Part shown: piece by piece, positions 1 to 10,699 of the stretch
How positions within the stretch are numbered: the stretch's first letter is position 1
Layout: every line of letters starts with the position of its first letter
Source of the DNA: Gymnopus androsaceus JB14
Lineage: Eukaryota > Basidiomycota > Agaricomycetes > Agaricales > Omphalotaceae
DNA length: 64,000 nucleotides
Assembly: GCA_009733575.1 (NCBI GenBank)
Contig: ML769386.1
Location: 472,227-536,226, forward strand
Reading direction: 5' to 3'
Notes under the pieces: generated by a model
The model's database searches: none
What the model was told of the DNA's origin: nothing
Seen by the model: only the letters and a program-made list of their open reading frames with translations
Position numbers and translations under genes: made by a program

Positions 1-738
1 ACACGTATGTACATCCGATTACGAGCTACTGACTAACCTGACTTTGTTCATCGACCAGAGGAAGTCCAATCTCAGTTCAATACGAACTTTTTCAGTGTGA
101 TCAATGTTACAAACGCGTTCTTGCCTCATTTTCGAGGACGAAAGACAGGAATGATTGTAAATATTAGTTCTCAAGGTTCTTACCTCGCGCTCAGTGGCGC
201 AGGTATCTACTCTGCAACTAAAGCAGCTCTTGATTGTGAGATAATTTTCAAAGGTTGGATTTATGGTCGCTGACAAGAGGCTCCCCGTGTAGGTCTCACT
301 GAATGTTGGGCGGACGAGCTACGACCTTTCAACATTCGGGTCACGTCCGTCAATCTTGGTGCTTTCCGTACTTCAGTTGCCTCTTCAAATAGTAAACCTC
401 CAACGAATACTGTAAGTGAAATCGCTTCGACAAGGAAAACCAATCGCTTACGCTACATATAGATTGAAGGGTATGACGCTGCCCACAACTGGCATAAAGT
501 AATTCAAGAGAGAGCGGGAGGAGAATTAGGTGATCCAGACAAAGGTGCAAGAAAGCTTCTTGAGCTTGTCACGCTGAAAACAGATAAATCACTGCCCGTT
601 CGATTTGCGCTGGGTGAGGATGCTATATATCTGATCAGGAAGCGCCTAGAAGGGCGAATTGCAGAGCTGGACGAATGGAAATCTTTTGGAATCGGTACAA
701 ATGTAGACGGGATGGAGTATGAACAGGCATCTTGGTAG
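1..738 (+). pseudogene. Truncated short-chain dehydrogenase copy (probable pseudogene)
   Basis: This is the 3' part of a second copy of the SDR gene at 8307-9382. Exon pieces are 1-4 (end of exon 2), 54-235, 293-411 and 463-738, the last ending in TAG. The active-site YxxxK is present as Y-S-A-T-K; the intact copy has Y-C-A-T-K. The first intron (5-53) keeps its GTATGT donor, but its acceptor reads catCG where the intact copy has catAG, so normal splicing should fail. The exons themselves show no stop codon. The 5' half would lie outside the window, so a complete gene there is possible, but the lost acceptor argues for a non-functional or mis-spliced copy. Confidence 0.8.
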
Positions 739-1017
739 ACGTGTCGAACAAAATTACATGCATTAGAATTATGATCAGTAAATTTCTGGTCTTTGCTTTC
801 CACAGAAATAAAAGGCAGCAAAAAGGCAGTGTCCACTGTTCATAAGCTGCGGCATGCAGCAGATTTGAGCCGATGAGCAAAGGTGAAGATCAGATAGATA
901 TTATGCAGTACCAGCGAGGACATTCAAAATTAGGCGCTGGGACTGTGAACCACCAACTCAGACTGTGAACCACCAACTCATATTCGGAACATCTGCCAGC
1001 AAGAAGCCAAAGCCATC
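1..1017 (+). repeat. Segmental duplicate of 8643-9665
   Basis: This stretch aligns almost base for base with 8643-9665, covering SDR exon 2 (last bases) to exon 5, the SDR-Vps60 spacer and the first bases of the Vps60 gene. Differences are scattered substitutions and short indels. Near the right end the 20-base motif starting gactgtgaaccacc occurs twice in tandem (about 949-980) where the other copy has it once. The other copy's Vps60 start codon lies in bases missing here. Homology stops at about 1017, inside Vps60 exon 1. The left end runs off the window. Confidence 0.9.
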
Positions 1018-1180
1018 TTAGTAAGCCGAACGTTCCAGACCATCAGGAGAGTATGCTGAACGTACTTGATGTAAGATTTCGTTGTAGTTGAGCACCTGCA
1101 AGTCCAATTGGAAAGAATCACCGCATTTGGCACGCAAAACACTTCATCGAGATGCGCTCTTTGGGCCAAACGCACTGAGC
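1018..1180 (-). pseudogene. F-box protein N-terminal remnant
   Basis: Directly after the Vps60 fragment, the sequence matches the 5' end of the F-box pseudogene at 2970-3173 on the same (-) strand. It contains the equivalents of the CxxC-like start, the coil segment and the words for gtactTGATGtaagatttc and tttgggcc, but no frame stays open. Only about 160 bp is recognisable. From 1180 to about 1440 nothing else could be assigned. It is a decayed fragment left by rearrangement. Confidence 0.6.
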
Positions 1181-1556
1181 GATAGATTCTGGATGAAATC
1201 TATAAGCAGTCAGCATCAATAGCTGGAAGATTTGGACAGCGTCGAGCTTAACATCGAAGCGAGCCAGGAAAGAGTACTAAAGCCTGAATCAAGGCTCACA
1301 TGCAGCTGTCCAACAGGACCACTCAGTGATTTGAAAGGGCAGCGAATGCTCTGATGCTAGGCTTGGGAGAGCTTGCGAAGGCTGGACGGATGTGGATGTT
1401 GAGGTTATTTAATTTGCATTTGCAAGTCGCATATGTAGAAGTTCTACAATTTCCCTATTCCTGACCTGACCTCTACTACAACCAGTCTACAATCATTCGA
1501 AACATATAATAGTTTGAGCATTGGCATGACTAAAAACCAGACTAATAAGGTAGAAC

Positions 1557-3173
1557 CTATTTCGAAGATATAACTACCTTGACATCCATCCCATTTTCCT
1601 TGAACTCCTGAGTCCTCCAAGCTTTCCTGCAGAGTCTCGAGCCTTCTGAGTGCCCTCTTCCCGACTTTTCTTGGACACCGTATGGAAAACTTTTGTAAAC
1701 GTACACATACCCCATCGAGACTCCTGATGGAGTCTCGATTGTACATGAGGAAGGCCTCCACCTCGAATGTATGAGCTGGAGCAGCAATTCCTGACGAGAG
1801 ATGAAGATTTTGTCTGCCAGTGCTCTGAAGATAACCCGCCTCAACCCTTTATCGCGCTTATCAAGGTTGTCCTCATCTTCCCCATCATTAGCATCAGCAT
1901 CGTCAGGCTCATATCTGCTGTGAATCTGCTGTGAAAATTCCCGCTCTACCATGTAATTCTTTAAGCTCTTCAACTTCCAGAGTTGAAACCAAGGGTAGAT
2001 AGAGAAAGAGGCGAAGCAATTTGTCCGAAGTAAATGGGATAAAGTGAAGTATAAGATGGGTTACACGATGTTGGCTTCGCTCGAGCATCGAGCACAATGG
2101 CGTAACATAGAGATCTGTTTGAGAGTGTCGCCGCGGTTCCGATAATTTAAGAGTGGTAAGTTCGGGAAAGGTTAAGGAGTTGAGAATTTGACTAGGTATC
2201 CTCAAAGTCCACAGTGAACTTTTTATATTGCAGCTGACATTGGGCAGCGGGCTATTCTGGTCTATAAGTTCCTTCACCTCAAGGCCTGGACAGTGTAGAA
2301 TAACTTGAGCAGCTTCCGTAGGATTTAAGGACACTAACTTGAGATGTGTAATCAACGGTCGATGATATTCCAGATTTAGAGGAACCCAATGCAGCGTCAG
2401 AGATTGAAGGGTTGGGCAGTTCGCTGGAAATGATATTTCAGTGCCGTCTCCGAATCCAGAACGAAGACTGAGAGACACCAATCCAGGGAGACTTTGTCTG
2501 CCGTCAATGAATGATCGCAAGATTCCCTCGTCGATAGCGATCTTTACATGGCGCCAGCGATTTTTTCTCGCAGTCAAGGAGGAAAGACAACTGTTGGATA
2601 GTTGAGAATAAAGACATTGGATTTCGAAGTCGATGGGAAGCGAATGTGAGCACTCCAGGAACATGTCGAATAGAGGAGTGAAAGGATTCGGATCGTTCAC
2701 TGATGCCTGAGATCCAAAAGAGGACCACAGCGCAGGCATCGAGGCTACCATATTATACCAGCTGATGCACGACTAAGGGTGAGAGTCGGTAGTCGCTTTT
2801 CAGCTTCGGATATCTGGTTGGTACCTATATCACCACAACAGACGTATTTGAAGATTTCGCCTAGGAGTTCCACTGGAAGAATGCGAATGGGAGACATTGT
2901 GGAGCGGACACAAGCTATATATGCTCCGAGCATGTCTTGTTGTGCTTCTATTTCCTTCAACAAGTCCTATAATCGGCGTAGTTCGGACTGACAATGATCC
3001 AAGTCTTCCTGCGCATTGACCAACAGTTCGGAATAGACTGAGCGTTGTGACTCGTCAGGAGAGTATCCTGTGCGTACTCGATGCAAGATTTCATCGTACT
3101 TGAGCGCCTGCAAATGGAAAGAATGACCGCACTTGGCACACAAACACGCTTCGACACGCATTCTTTGGGCCAA
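1557..3173 (-). pseudogene. F-box/LRR-like protein pseudogene
   Basis: Read on the minus strand this is a diverged paralogue of the plus-strand F-box gene at 3420-5237. It has a CxxCG start (C-A-K-C-G), a short coil, an F-box-like core (S-P-I-R-I-L-P-V-E-L-L-G-E-I-F), a leucine-rich body and an acidic stretch (DDADANDGEDED). The frame is broken several times: an in-frame TAG at 2969-2967 just before the F-box, a shift at about 2755-2765 where the paralogue reads R-W-Y-N, and at least two more shifts between about 1760 and 1600. F-box proteins are SCF ubiquitin-ligase substrate adaptors. This copy should not make a full protein. Confidence 0.75.
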
Positions 3174-3419
3174 ATCTGAAAATCATCACAGTCAACATGA
3201 AGAAATGAGATAGATGATGTTGAACTGCTATCGAGTGAGCCATGGCTGAGTGCGTAAAGCGGCTATTTAAGCGCCCACAGTCAAGTCTGTTCCCTTTATT
3301 TGTGTTTTCTCCAAAATTCCTTAGGGCCCAGAAGGTCATGTATCGTAGGTTTGTTTCTTCCAAACTTAACATAAGCTTACGTCTGTACAGAAAACTGCCA
3401 CACAAGCTCTATTGCTCAG

Positions 3420-5237
3420 CATGATTGGCCCAAAGAACGCTTTTCGACGCGTCTGTGCCCAAAATGTGGTGATTCCTTCCAACTAGACTTGCACGACTTC
3501 CAGTATGATGAAACGATACATCGCGTGCGCTCCGGATACTCCTCTGGTGGATTAGAACGCAAAGTCCACTCGAAACTATTGCAAGATGCGCAGGCAGACA
3601 TAGATCGTTGTCAGACCGAGTTGCATCGATTGGCGGACTTGAGCAAGGAAATAACACGCCAGCAGGAGCTTCTCGAGGCATACGTGGCTGGCATCCGCTG
3701 TATAATGTCTCCCATTTACACTCTGCCCCAAGAAATCCTCGGTGAAATCTTCAAGTACGTCTGTTGCAGTGGCGATATAGTAGGCGTCAACTGCATATCC
3801 GATTCTCCATACGATCGACGAATGCCGACTCTGACAATCAGTCGCATCTGCACCAGGTGGTATAATCTGGCCACTTCGATGCCCGTATTATGGTCGTCCT
3901 TTGGAACTCGCGATTTGAACTCGCCCTACACTCCCTTCCTGTTCAAACTCTTTCTTGAACGCTCTCGTCTTCATCCTATCGACTTTAAAATCGACCAGGA
4001 TTCTGGATTCGAGGATTCTTCTGACTGTGAGGCACCCGCGCAGGCTATTTTCTCTCTGAATACGAGCGAAAACTCTGATCGTTGGCGCCGTGTAAAAATC
4101 GATGCGCCGGAATCATTTGTTACCAAAATGTTGCAGACATTAAATGGTAGCAGAGAAGCTCTACCTGGATTAGTTTCCTTCAGTATTGAATCTGAGATAT
4201 CAGACATCATACCCTTTCCTCTCTCTTGTCCAAAACTCCAATCCCTATCTCTCATCGGGGTAGCTCTAGAGCTCGAATATCCTCAACTAGCGGTCACCGA
4301 GCTCAATCTCACTGGGTTAACTGCCGAGGAGGTATCTCGGATAATCACGCATTGTCCAAACGTTGGCACTCTCGCTGTACAAAAATTCGTCTTATTTCCC
4401 CGATCTCAGGCTCCGCCTATGATCAGTTGCAGCGCGCAGAGCCTCGTGCTCGACTTTGGGAGCTCTCTACCCGACGCCATCGCTGTATTTCTGCGCAGTA
4501 TGGCTTTCCCTGCACTCACTCGTCTGGAATTATCGGATTCACGCGGTGAATACGAGACACGTAATATGGAGGCATTGTGCTCGATGTTTGAACGGAGTCA
4601 TACCAACCTAACCCATCTTGCTATCCATAACATTCCATTCACCTCCGATGAATTACTCCGCCTCTTCCTATCTGTACCCTCGGTCACGTCGTTGGATGTC
4701 GTCGAGTCTTTTACACTGTCTGATAAGCCTGGTGTTTATCTGGTTCTTAAAGCCTTGATTGCTCCTCTACCTCAGGACAATCAGGAATTTGAAGTGATGA
4801 ACCAGGTTGACGACGATGGCGATGACGATGACTATAGCCAGTTTATTTGGCTACCAGAAGATGAAGAAGAAGATGACGCTGATGACCGGGAAGATGAAGA
4901 AGACCTCGACCAAAGCGATAAAGAGACAACAGACATCGAAGTTCCTGAGGGACAATGTCTACTGCCTCGCCTAAAGCAACTTAACTTAGTGATTCGGCCT
5001 CGCAGGGAATTGTTGCTCAAGGTTGTGCGCTCGAGATGGAGACCTGCATTACTTGCCGGAAGTGATCATGCTGGTCCGAGTCGCAATGAAGATTCCAATG
5101 CATGTGTCTGTTTGCAGACGCTGCATATAGTATATCCAACATTCGCGAAGAAGAAGGCTCTCGAGCGGCTGAAAACGCTCCATAAAAGTTTGCGCTGGTT
5201 TAAGAAACAGGGGATGGACGTGGAGGTAGCTAGCTAG
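3420..5237 (+). CDS. F-box domain protein (basidiomycete F-box/LRR-like family)
   Basis: A long open frame (certain from 3489, open back to about 3381) ends in TAG at 5237. Order: a CPKCG motif just before 3489, a coiled region, an F-box-like segment (S-P-I-Y-T-L-P-Q-E-I-L-G-E-I-F) about 75 residues in, the usual W..L..W-S-S-F continuation, leucine-rich repeats, then a very acidic stretch (about residues 440-480) and a basic end with R-S-R-W-R-P. No ATG opens the CPKCG part in frame. A cag acceptor-like site at 3417-3420 suggests a short upstream coding exon, so the true start is undecided. The likely role is substrate adaptor of an SCF ubiquitin ligase; the substrate is unknown. It lies head to head with its broken paralogue. 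Confidence 0.75.
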   Translation, partial: HDWPKERFSTRLCPKCGDSFQLDLHDFQYDETIHRVRSGYSSGGLERKVHSKLLQDAQADIDRCQTELHRLADLSKEITRQQELLEAYVAGIRCIMSPIYTLPQEILGEIFKYVCCSGDIVGVNCISDSPYDRRMPTLTISRICTRWYNLATSMPVLWSSFGTRDLNSPYTPFLFKLFLERSRLHPIDFKIDQDSGFEDSSDCEAPAQAIFSLNTSENSDRWRRVKIDAPESFVTKMLQTLNGSREALPGLVSFSIESEISDIIPFPLSCPKLQSLSLIGVALELEYPQLAVTELNLTGLTAEEVSRIITHCPNVGTLAVQKFVLFPRSQAPPMISCSAQSLVLDFGSSLPDAIAVFLRSMAFPALTRLELSDSRGEYETRNMEALCSMFERSHTNLTHLAIHNIPFTSDELLRLFLSVPSVTSLDVVESFTLSDKPGVYLVLKALIAPLPQDNQEFEVMNQVDDDGDDDDYSQFIWLPEDEEEDDADDREDEEDLDQSDKETTDIEVPEGQCLLPRLKQLNLVIRPRRELLLKVVRSRWRPALLAGSDHAGPSRNEDSNACVCLQTLHIVYPTFAKKKALERLKTLHKSLRWFKKQGMDVEVAS

Positions 5238-5905
5238 AGCTTCCAACGCTCTGTCTATTTTGTCGACTCCCTCAGTAGAGAAGAACATGATAATTGATGT
5301 AAGGCTATACTCCGGATATAATGAAAACAGTAAGAGCGACGCTAACGTATACAACGACTATGTAGTGTACTAAGGAGTGGTCGCCATTATCAATAGCTAG
5401 TCTATCATGAATCATCAAATCGGGTAAGGAGCAAGCGACTAAGCGGTTCGTTAAGGGCTGGAATCTCAGCCACTACAGCGACGCCATGGTTTACCTCGAA
5501 CTCAGTTTCAATTCCCCTACTGGTACGAGTCCTGTCCCATACCTACATAGCTATACGTCCCAGAGAGGAATATATGCATCTGCGCATCGTACTTGATGTT
5601 CTTCCAGCTGACTATCCGAGTCCCCATTGAACATGCTCCATCCTAAACAGTGCCTCAGCACTCAAGGTGAGACTCAGGCTCAGACGCCACGCTCGTATCG
5701 GCAGATGTCAGGGCAGGGGATCCCAATGAGTGCGTAAAGAATGGTTAGAACCATGGTACGTGAGGAACAGTTAGGTAGTCGCTGGATTATCGATCCTGAG
5801 CGCTAAATATGACCGAGCGCCTAAATGACGCAATTCTTTCGCTTCCATCTGTCACTGTCAGTAAGCTGAAGGCTGCTGAGCGAGGTAAGTTTTTACTACT
5901 TACCC
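5238..5905. other. Intergenic stretch, nothing assigned
   Basis: About 670 bp between the F-box gene and the acetyltransferase. I see no long coding frame, repeat or RNA gene. It presumably holds the 3' UTR of the former and the promoter of the latter. Confidence 0.5.
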
Positions 5906-7580
5906 ATGTCGCTTCTCAGAGTCGCTGGAGAAAATCTAACGAAGGCTTCTAGTAGACAGCTTTCCCGCTACTTTTATCGTTCGCTATCCACGAACCGGCC
6001 TCATTTTCCTTGCGTTGAAGCTCATGCTGTTCGAGAGTCTCGAATAAGGCAATCAACGTCTGATTTCAATTCCTCTCCATTTTCTGGAAGTGATTCCTCG
6101 GAATCAGGTCCAGAGCCTCCTTATGCAAGGCCTACGCCAACAAGTTACCATATTTATCACGACCCAGCACCCTTGGAACTGACGTATGCTTCTCCCCTTC
6201 CATCGTTCGACATTGCGTACGAAACATGGGGAACATTATCACCCAAGAAGGACAATGTGATTCTCCTACATACTGGGCTCTCTGCGTCATCCCATGCCGC
6301 TTCGACGAATCTTAACTCTGCTCCTGGTTGGTGGGAGAACTTCATAGGACCTGGAAAAGCTCTCGACACAGACCAGTTCTTCATAATATGCACTAATGTT
6401 ATTGGAGGCTGTTATGGCTCTACTGGACCTTCGTCTATAGATCCCACCACAGGATTACGTTACGCGACCAACTTTCCAATTGTCTCCATATTTGATATGG
6501 TTCGCGCACAGTTTCGTCTTCTGGACCATCTCAAGGTGGACAAGCTGTATGCAAGTGTAGGCTGCTCTATGGGAGGGATGCAAAGCCTTGCTGCTGGCTG
6601 GCTTTATCCCGAGCGCGTTGGGAAGATTGCTAGTATCAGTGGAACTGCACGCAGCTCACCATCTGCAGTAGCTATGCGATATGCTCAGCGGAGTGGTAAG
6701 TAAATGAATAAAATATCACGAAATTCATCCTAACATTTGCGATGCAGTCCTTATGGCAGATCCAAACTGGAATCACGGATTCTACTACGATGGTCTACCG
6801 CCACATACTGGAATGAAGCTGGCAAGGCGTGCGTACTCTCTCACCTTTAATGAACTTTATTCACGCTATCTCGTAGAAATCGCTACTATCAACATATCGT
6901 TCAGGACCAGAATGGGATCTTCGGTTTGGTCGTCAAATGAGACAACTCCCTGAACAACCTTCTGATAGACCTCGACCACCTGCTTTATGTCCAGACTTCC
7001 TCATTGAAACTTACCTTGATCATCAGGTAAGCTTACCACGTTCTTTCACTTGAGAGAGTATTATTCATACCTGCGTGTAGGGAGAGCAGTTTTGCTTGAA
7101 ATACGATGCCAATTCTCTCATTTACATCTCAAAAGCCATGGATCTATTTGATCTGACAGCGTCTTCTCTTACTGCCAATCATCTCATGGCTTCATCCATA
7201 GAACCTTCATCCTCTTTCGCTCCTCCACCCCAAACCCCACACAAGACCTCGCACTCGAAGTCTCATCCTCCGCCAGTAAACCCTGCACCACATCTTATCG
7301 ATCTTGCAGAAGGCATGCGATCTCTATCGAACATCCCCACGCTTGTCCTCGGGGTCCAGAGTGATATTTTGTTCACTGTAGAACAACAAAGAGAGACGGC
7401 CGACGCATTACGGATGGCAGGCAACGAGCGAGTGTCGTATTATGAGCTTGGAGGTGTGTGGGGACATGATACTTTCTTGTAAGTTGAAGTCGATCTTCTC
7501 CATACGTACTGGATAACTTACTTTCCTTTAGACTCGATGTCCTCAACGTTGGGGGTGCAATTAGAGGGTTCCTTTCATGA
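5906..7580 (+). CDS. Serine (or homoserine) O-acetyltransferase, alpha/beta-hydrolase type, probably mitochondrial
   Basis: Predicted exons are 5906-6695, 6748-6828, 6877-7026, 7081-7478 and 7532-7580, all with GT..AG introns, giving about 488 aa. The acyltransferase core shows the nucleophile elbow G-C-S-M-G-G-M-Q, a late acidic residue in Q-S-D-I-L-F and the catalytic-type histidine in G-H-D-T-F. The block [10 protein letters not shown] and [12 protein letters not shown] fits the fungal CysA/Cys2 serine O-acetyltransferase branch better than Met2, which usually has L-T-G-S-A. The first 40 residues are rich in R, S and L, like a mitochondrial presequence. Serine acetylation is the first step of cysteine synthesis. 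The frame needs one base removed at 6891-6892 to read [12 protein letters not shown], so there is a one-base error or a real frameshift. Confidence 0.8.
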
Positions 7581-8306
7581 TACATGCTTACCATGTTGTA
7601 TCATAGTATATGGCTTGTATTGTGTACTTCGTCAGTGACCTCACTGCTCACATATTACAATCCACACAGTCACTACAAGCTCGAACGATGTCTTCGCGCG
7701 CGCAACTATACTCGAGAATACCTCTAAAGTAAGAAGCACCACCAAAGGGCCGGTTGTTCAAAGAGTCCAAGCATGTCAAGGGGGCTTGCAGTGCAATTTA
7801 ACGAGAGGTAGACAAAGTATGAGAATCGTTGATGATAATGTATTTTCGTCCCTCAAAGAGTCTAGTGGGGAGGTTACCATCGGCAATGTGTGTTTCACCG
7901 ATGGATATAGCTGCTGAAAAGCTATTGGACCCGAGGAAGAGCGTTGGTCACATCGAAGTCACGAATGATGCTAGAACCTGGAGAAGACGAGGTTTTGCTG
8001 GGAGTAGATTCTGCTTGGGATTGCAGTATGTGCAAGTAAAAAACCAAAGATGCGCGCGAGTTCAAGGGTATTACTTAAAATTTGAATTTGGCAATTTTCT
8101 ATCAAGAGTAAGAGCATCGTGCCTCTCTTTTAGGGAAGAGGTCACATCACGGAGAGCTTGAGTGGGGCTGTAAGAAGGAAAGAAGGAAAGAGAAAGTTGT
8201 CGATATAATTGTATAATTGCGTTGTATCACCGGCTGTATGTACTTCCGTCAGTGACCTCACTGTTCACTTATCATCGATTAAAATCCACGTTACAAGCTC
8301 GAACCA
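7581..8306. other. Intergenic stretch with an SDR 5'-end remnant
   Basis: About 7617-7700 resembles the sequence just upstream of and across the SDR start (8233-8312). Both share cgtcagtgacctcact, an attack of the same spacing and gctcgaac..atgtcttc, but the coding frame is lost after a few codons. A 110-codon frame at 7829-8161 has no recognisable motif and I do not call it a gene. A gaaggaaagaaggaaag stretch lies at about 8174-8195. Confidence 0.55.
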
Positions 8307-9382
8307 ATGTCTTCTACCGATTCTCCTGTCATTCTTATTACTGGATGCTCTACAGGCCTTGGAAGGTCGCTCGCGCAAGAAGCTCTCGCCAAAGGATTGC
8401 GTGTTATCGCCACTGCTCGTCGTCTATCAGCTATCGAGGATCTACGAGCCAAAGGAGCCCGAGTGTTCTCTTTGGATGTCAACGACAATGTTGAAGAACT
8501 TGGAAAGTTTGCTCAAAAGTCTATTGATGCCTTGTAGGTGTTCCCAAAGTTTATGAGCAGCACTAACGCCAACCGGCATAGTGGGCAGGTCGATATACTC
8601 GTCAATAACGCTGGCTGGCTTCTAGGTGGAGCGGTTGAGGAAAACACGTATGTACATCCGGTTACTGAGCTACTGACTAACCTGACTTTGTCCATAGACC
8701 AGAGGAAGTCCAATCTCAGTTCAATACGAACTTTTTCAGTGTGATCAATGTTACAAACGCGTTCTTGCCTCATTTTCGAGGACGAAAGACAGGAACGATT
8801 GTAAATATTAGTTCTCAAGGCTCTTACCTCGCGCTCAGTGGCGCAGGTATCTACTGTGCAACTAAAGCAGCTCTCGATTGTGAGATAATTTCCAAAGGAT
8901 GAATTTATGGTCACTGACAAGAGGCTCCCCGTGTAGGTCTCACTGAATGTTGGGCGGACGAGCTACGACCTTTCAACATTCGGGTCACGTCCGTCAATCT
9001 TGGTTCTTTCCGTACTTCAGTTGCCTCTTCAAATAGTAAACCTCCAACGAATACTGTAAGTGAAATCGCTTGGACAAGGAAAACCAATCGCTTACGCTAC
9101 ATATAGATTGAAGGGTATGACGCTGCCCGCAACTGGCGTAAAGCGTTTCAAGAGAGAGCGGGAGGAGAATTAGGTGACCCAGACAAAGGTGCAAGAAAGC
9201 TTCTTGAACTTGTCACGCTGAAAACAGATAAATCACTGCCCGTTCGATTTGCGCTGGGTGAGGATGCTATATATCTAATCAGGAAGCGCCTAGAAGGGCG
9301 AATTGCAGAGCTGGACGAATGGAAATCTTTTGGAATCGGTACAAATGTAGACGGGATGGAGTATGAACAGGCATCTTGGTAG
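8307..9382 (+). CDS. NAD(P)-dependent short-chain dehydrogenase/reductase
   Basis: Five exons (8307-8533, 8582-8647, 8698-8879, 8937-9055, 9107-9382) with clean GT..AG junctions give 289 aa. Classical SDR features in order: the cofactor motif T-G-C-S-T-G-L-G near residue 12, N-N-A-G near 90, the serine of N-I-S-S near 145, and Y-C-A-T-K as the YxxxK active site. No signal peptide is evident. The fold is cytosolic oxidoreductase of the retinol-dehydrogenase/Ayr1-like kind; the substrate cannot be told. The first intron splits the codon for F in A-F-G-Q-V-D. Vps60 follows 242 bp downstream on the same strand. A truncated copy lies at the left window edge and a 5' remnant upstream, so this gene has been duplicated locally more than once. 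Confidence 0.92.
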
Positions 9383-9624
9383 ACTCGAACGAGATCATAT
9401 GTGTTAGAATTATGATTAGTAAATTTCTGGTCTTTGCTTTCCACAGAATGAAAAGGCAGCAAAAAGGCAGTGTCCACTGTTCATAAGCTGCGGCATGCAG
9501 CAGATTTGAGCCGACGAGCAAAGGTGAAGATCAGATAGATATTACGCACTGCGCAGTACCAGCGAGGACATTCGAAATTAGGCGCTGGCTTGTAACTTGA
9601 CTGTGAACCACCAACTCCTCGATC

Positions 9625-10537
9625 ATGAATCGTATATTCGGAACATCTGCCAGCAAGAAGCCAAAGCCATCTCTTCAGGATGCGATTACCTCAGTCAGTA
9701 CCTTTTTCTACTGTAGTTGTACGATGTTCATCACTAGAGCTTCAGACAGATGCAAGGATTGCCTCGATCGAGGTCAAAGTGAAGAAACTAGACGGAGAGC
9801 TTGGAAGATACAAGGATCAAATGAGCAAACTTCGAAATGGGCCAGGAAAGGTGCGCTATCTACTCGAGAGCAATCAACCGGAACTCTAAGCCACATTCTT
9901 TCTCTTGGACAGGATGCGATACAACAGCGAGCACTTCGTACTCTGAAACAGAAGCGGATGTACGAGTCACAGCTAGCGCAGTTGACTCAGCAAACGTTCA
10001 ACATGGAGAGCGCTGCGTTGACTACGGAGAATCTGCGGAACACAATGGCCACAGTCGATGCATTGCAAGCCTCTAACAAAGAAATCAAGAAACAATACGG
10101 AAAGATCAATATTGATAAGATTGAGGTGGGTTGCTTACGCTAATTGTTAACCCTCTAGTTGAGAATATTGGACAGGATATACATGATGAAATGGAGGATA
10201 TGCTCGAACGCGCCAACGAAATTCAAGAATCCCTTGGGCGTTCATATGCTGTACCAGACGAGATTGATGAGGCAGACTTGGAAGCAGGTTAGCATAATAC
10301 TATTCCTCTCGATATTGACTAAATATCTGGCCCTTTTCCCAGAATTGGACGCTTTACAGTTTGAAGAGGAAGAAGAGGGAACTTCATATCTGGCTGATAT
10401 TAACAAAGCGCCAGACTTCATCGATGAGCCTCCGATGGAAATGTCCGAGGTTCGTTACCATTTTGCATTCATCACTGGAACTGGGTTTGACAATGTTTCC
10501 GCAGACACCCACACACGAAGCTGTAAAAGCTAGCTAA
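9625..10537 (+). CDS. VPS60: ESCRT-III subunit Vps60/CHMP5
   Basis: Six exons (9625-9693, 9746-9850, 9913-10125, 10176-10287, 10343-10449, 10505-10537) join in frame to 212 aa, the usual size for Snf7-family proteins. The N terminus M-N-R-I-F-G and basic S-K-K-P-K-P-S-L fit Vps60. Then come [13 protein letters not shown], the K-Q-R/Q-Q-R-A-L-R helix, N-M-A-T-V-D-like [19 protein letters not shown], and the acidic end with P-D-F-I-D-E. Vps60 acts at endosomes in late ESCRT-III assembly with the Vps4 regulator Vta1. A scrap of its first exon is duplicated at about 985-1017. Confidence 0.95.
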
Positions 10538-10699
10538 TCTTTTCTATCTGCCAATCCTAGACACGTTACTGGACACGTTACTGGACAATGCTTGTTTCTA
10601 CGGAATGTATGTACTTAATAATAATACAAACTCAACTTTACACTCAAACTCTGGTGAATCGTACATCCCTTGTAATCCAAATTTCGGGCTGAGCAATTA

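Noticed and set aside
4854..4990. Antisense serine-rich frame opposite the acidic tail of the F-box gene
   Set aside because: A shadow of the GAA/GAT-rich acidic stretch.
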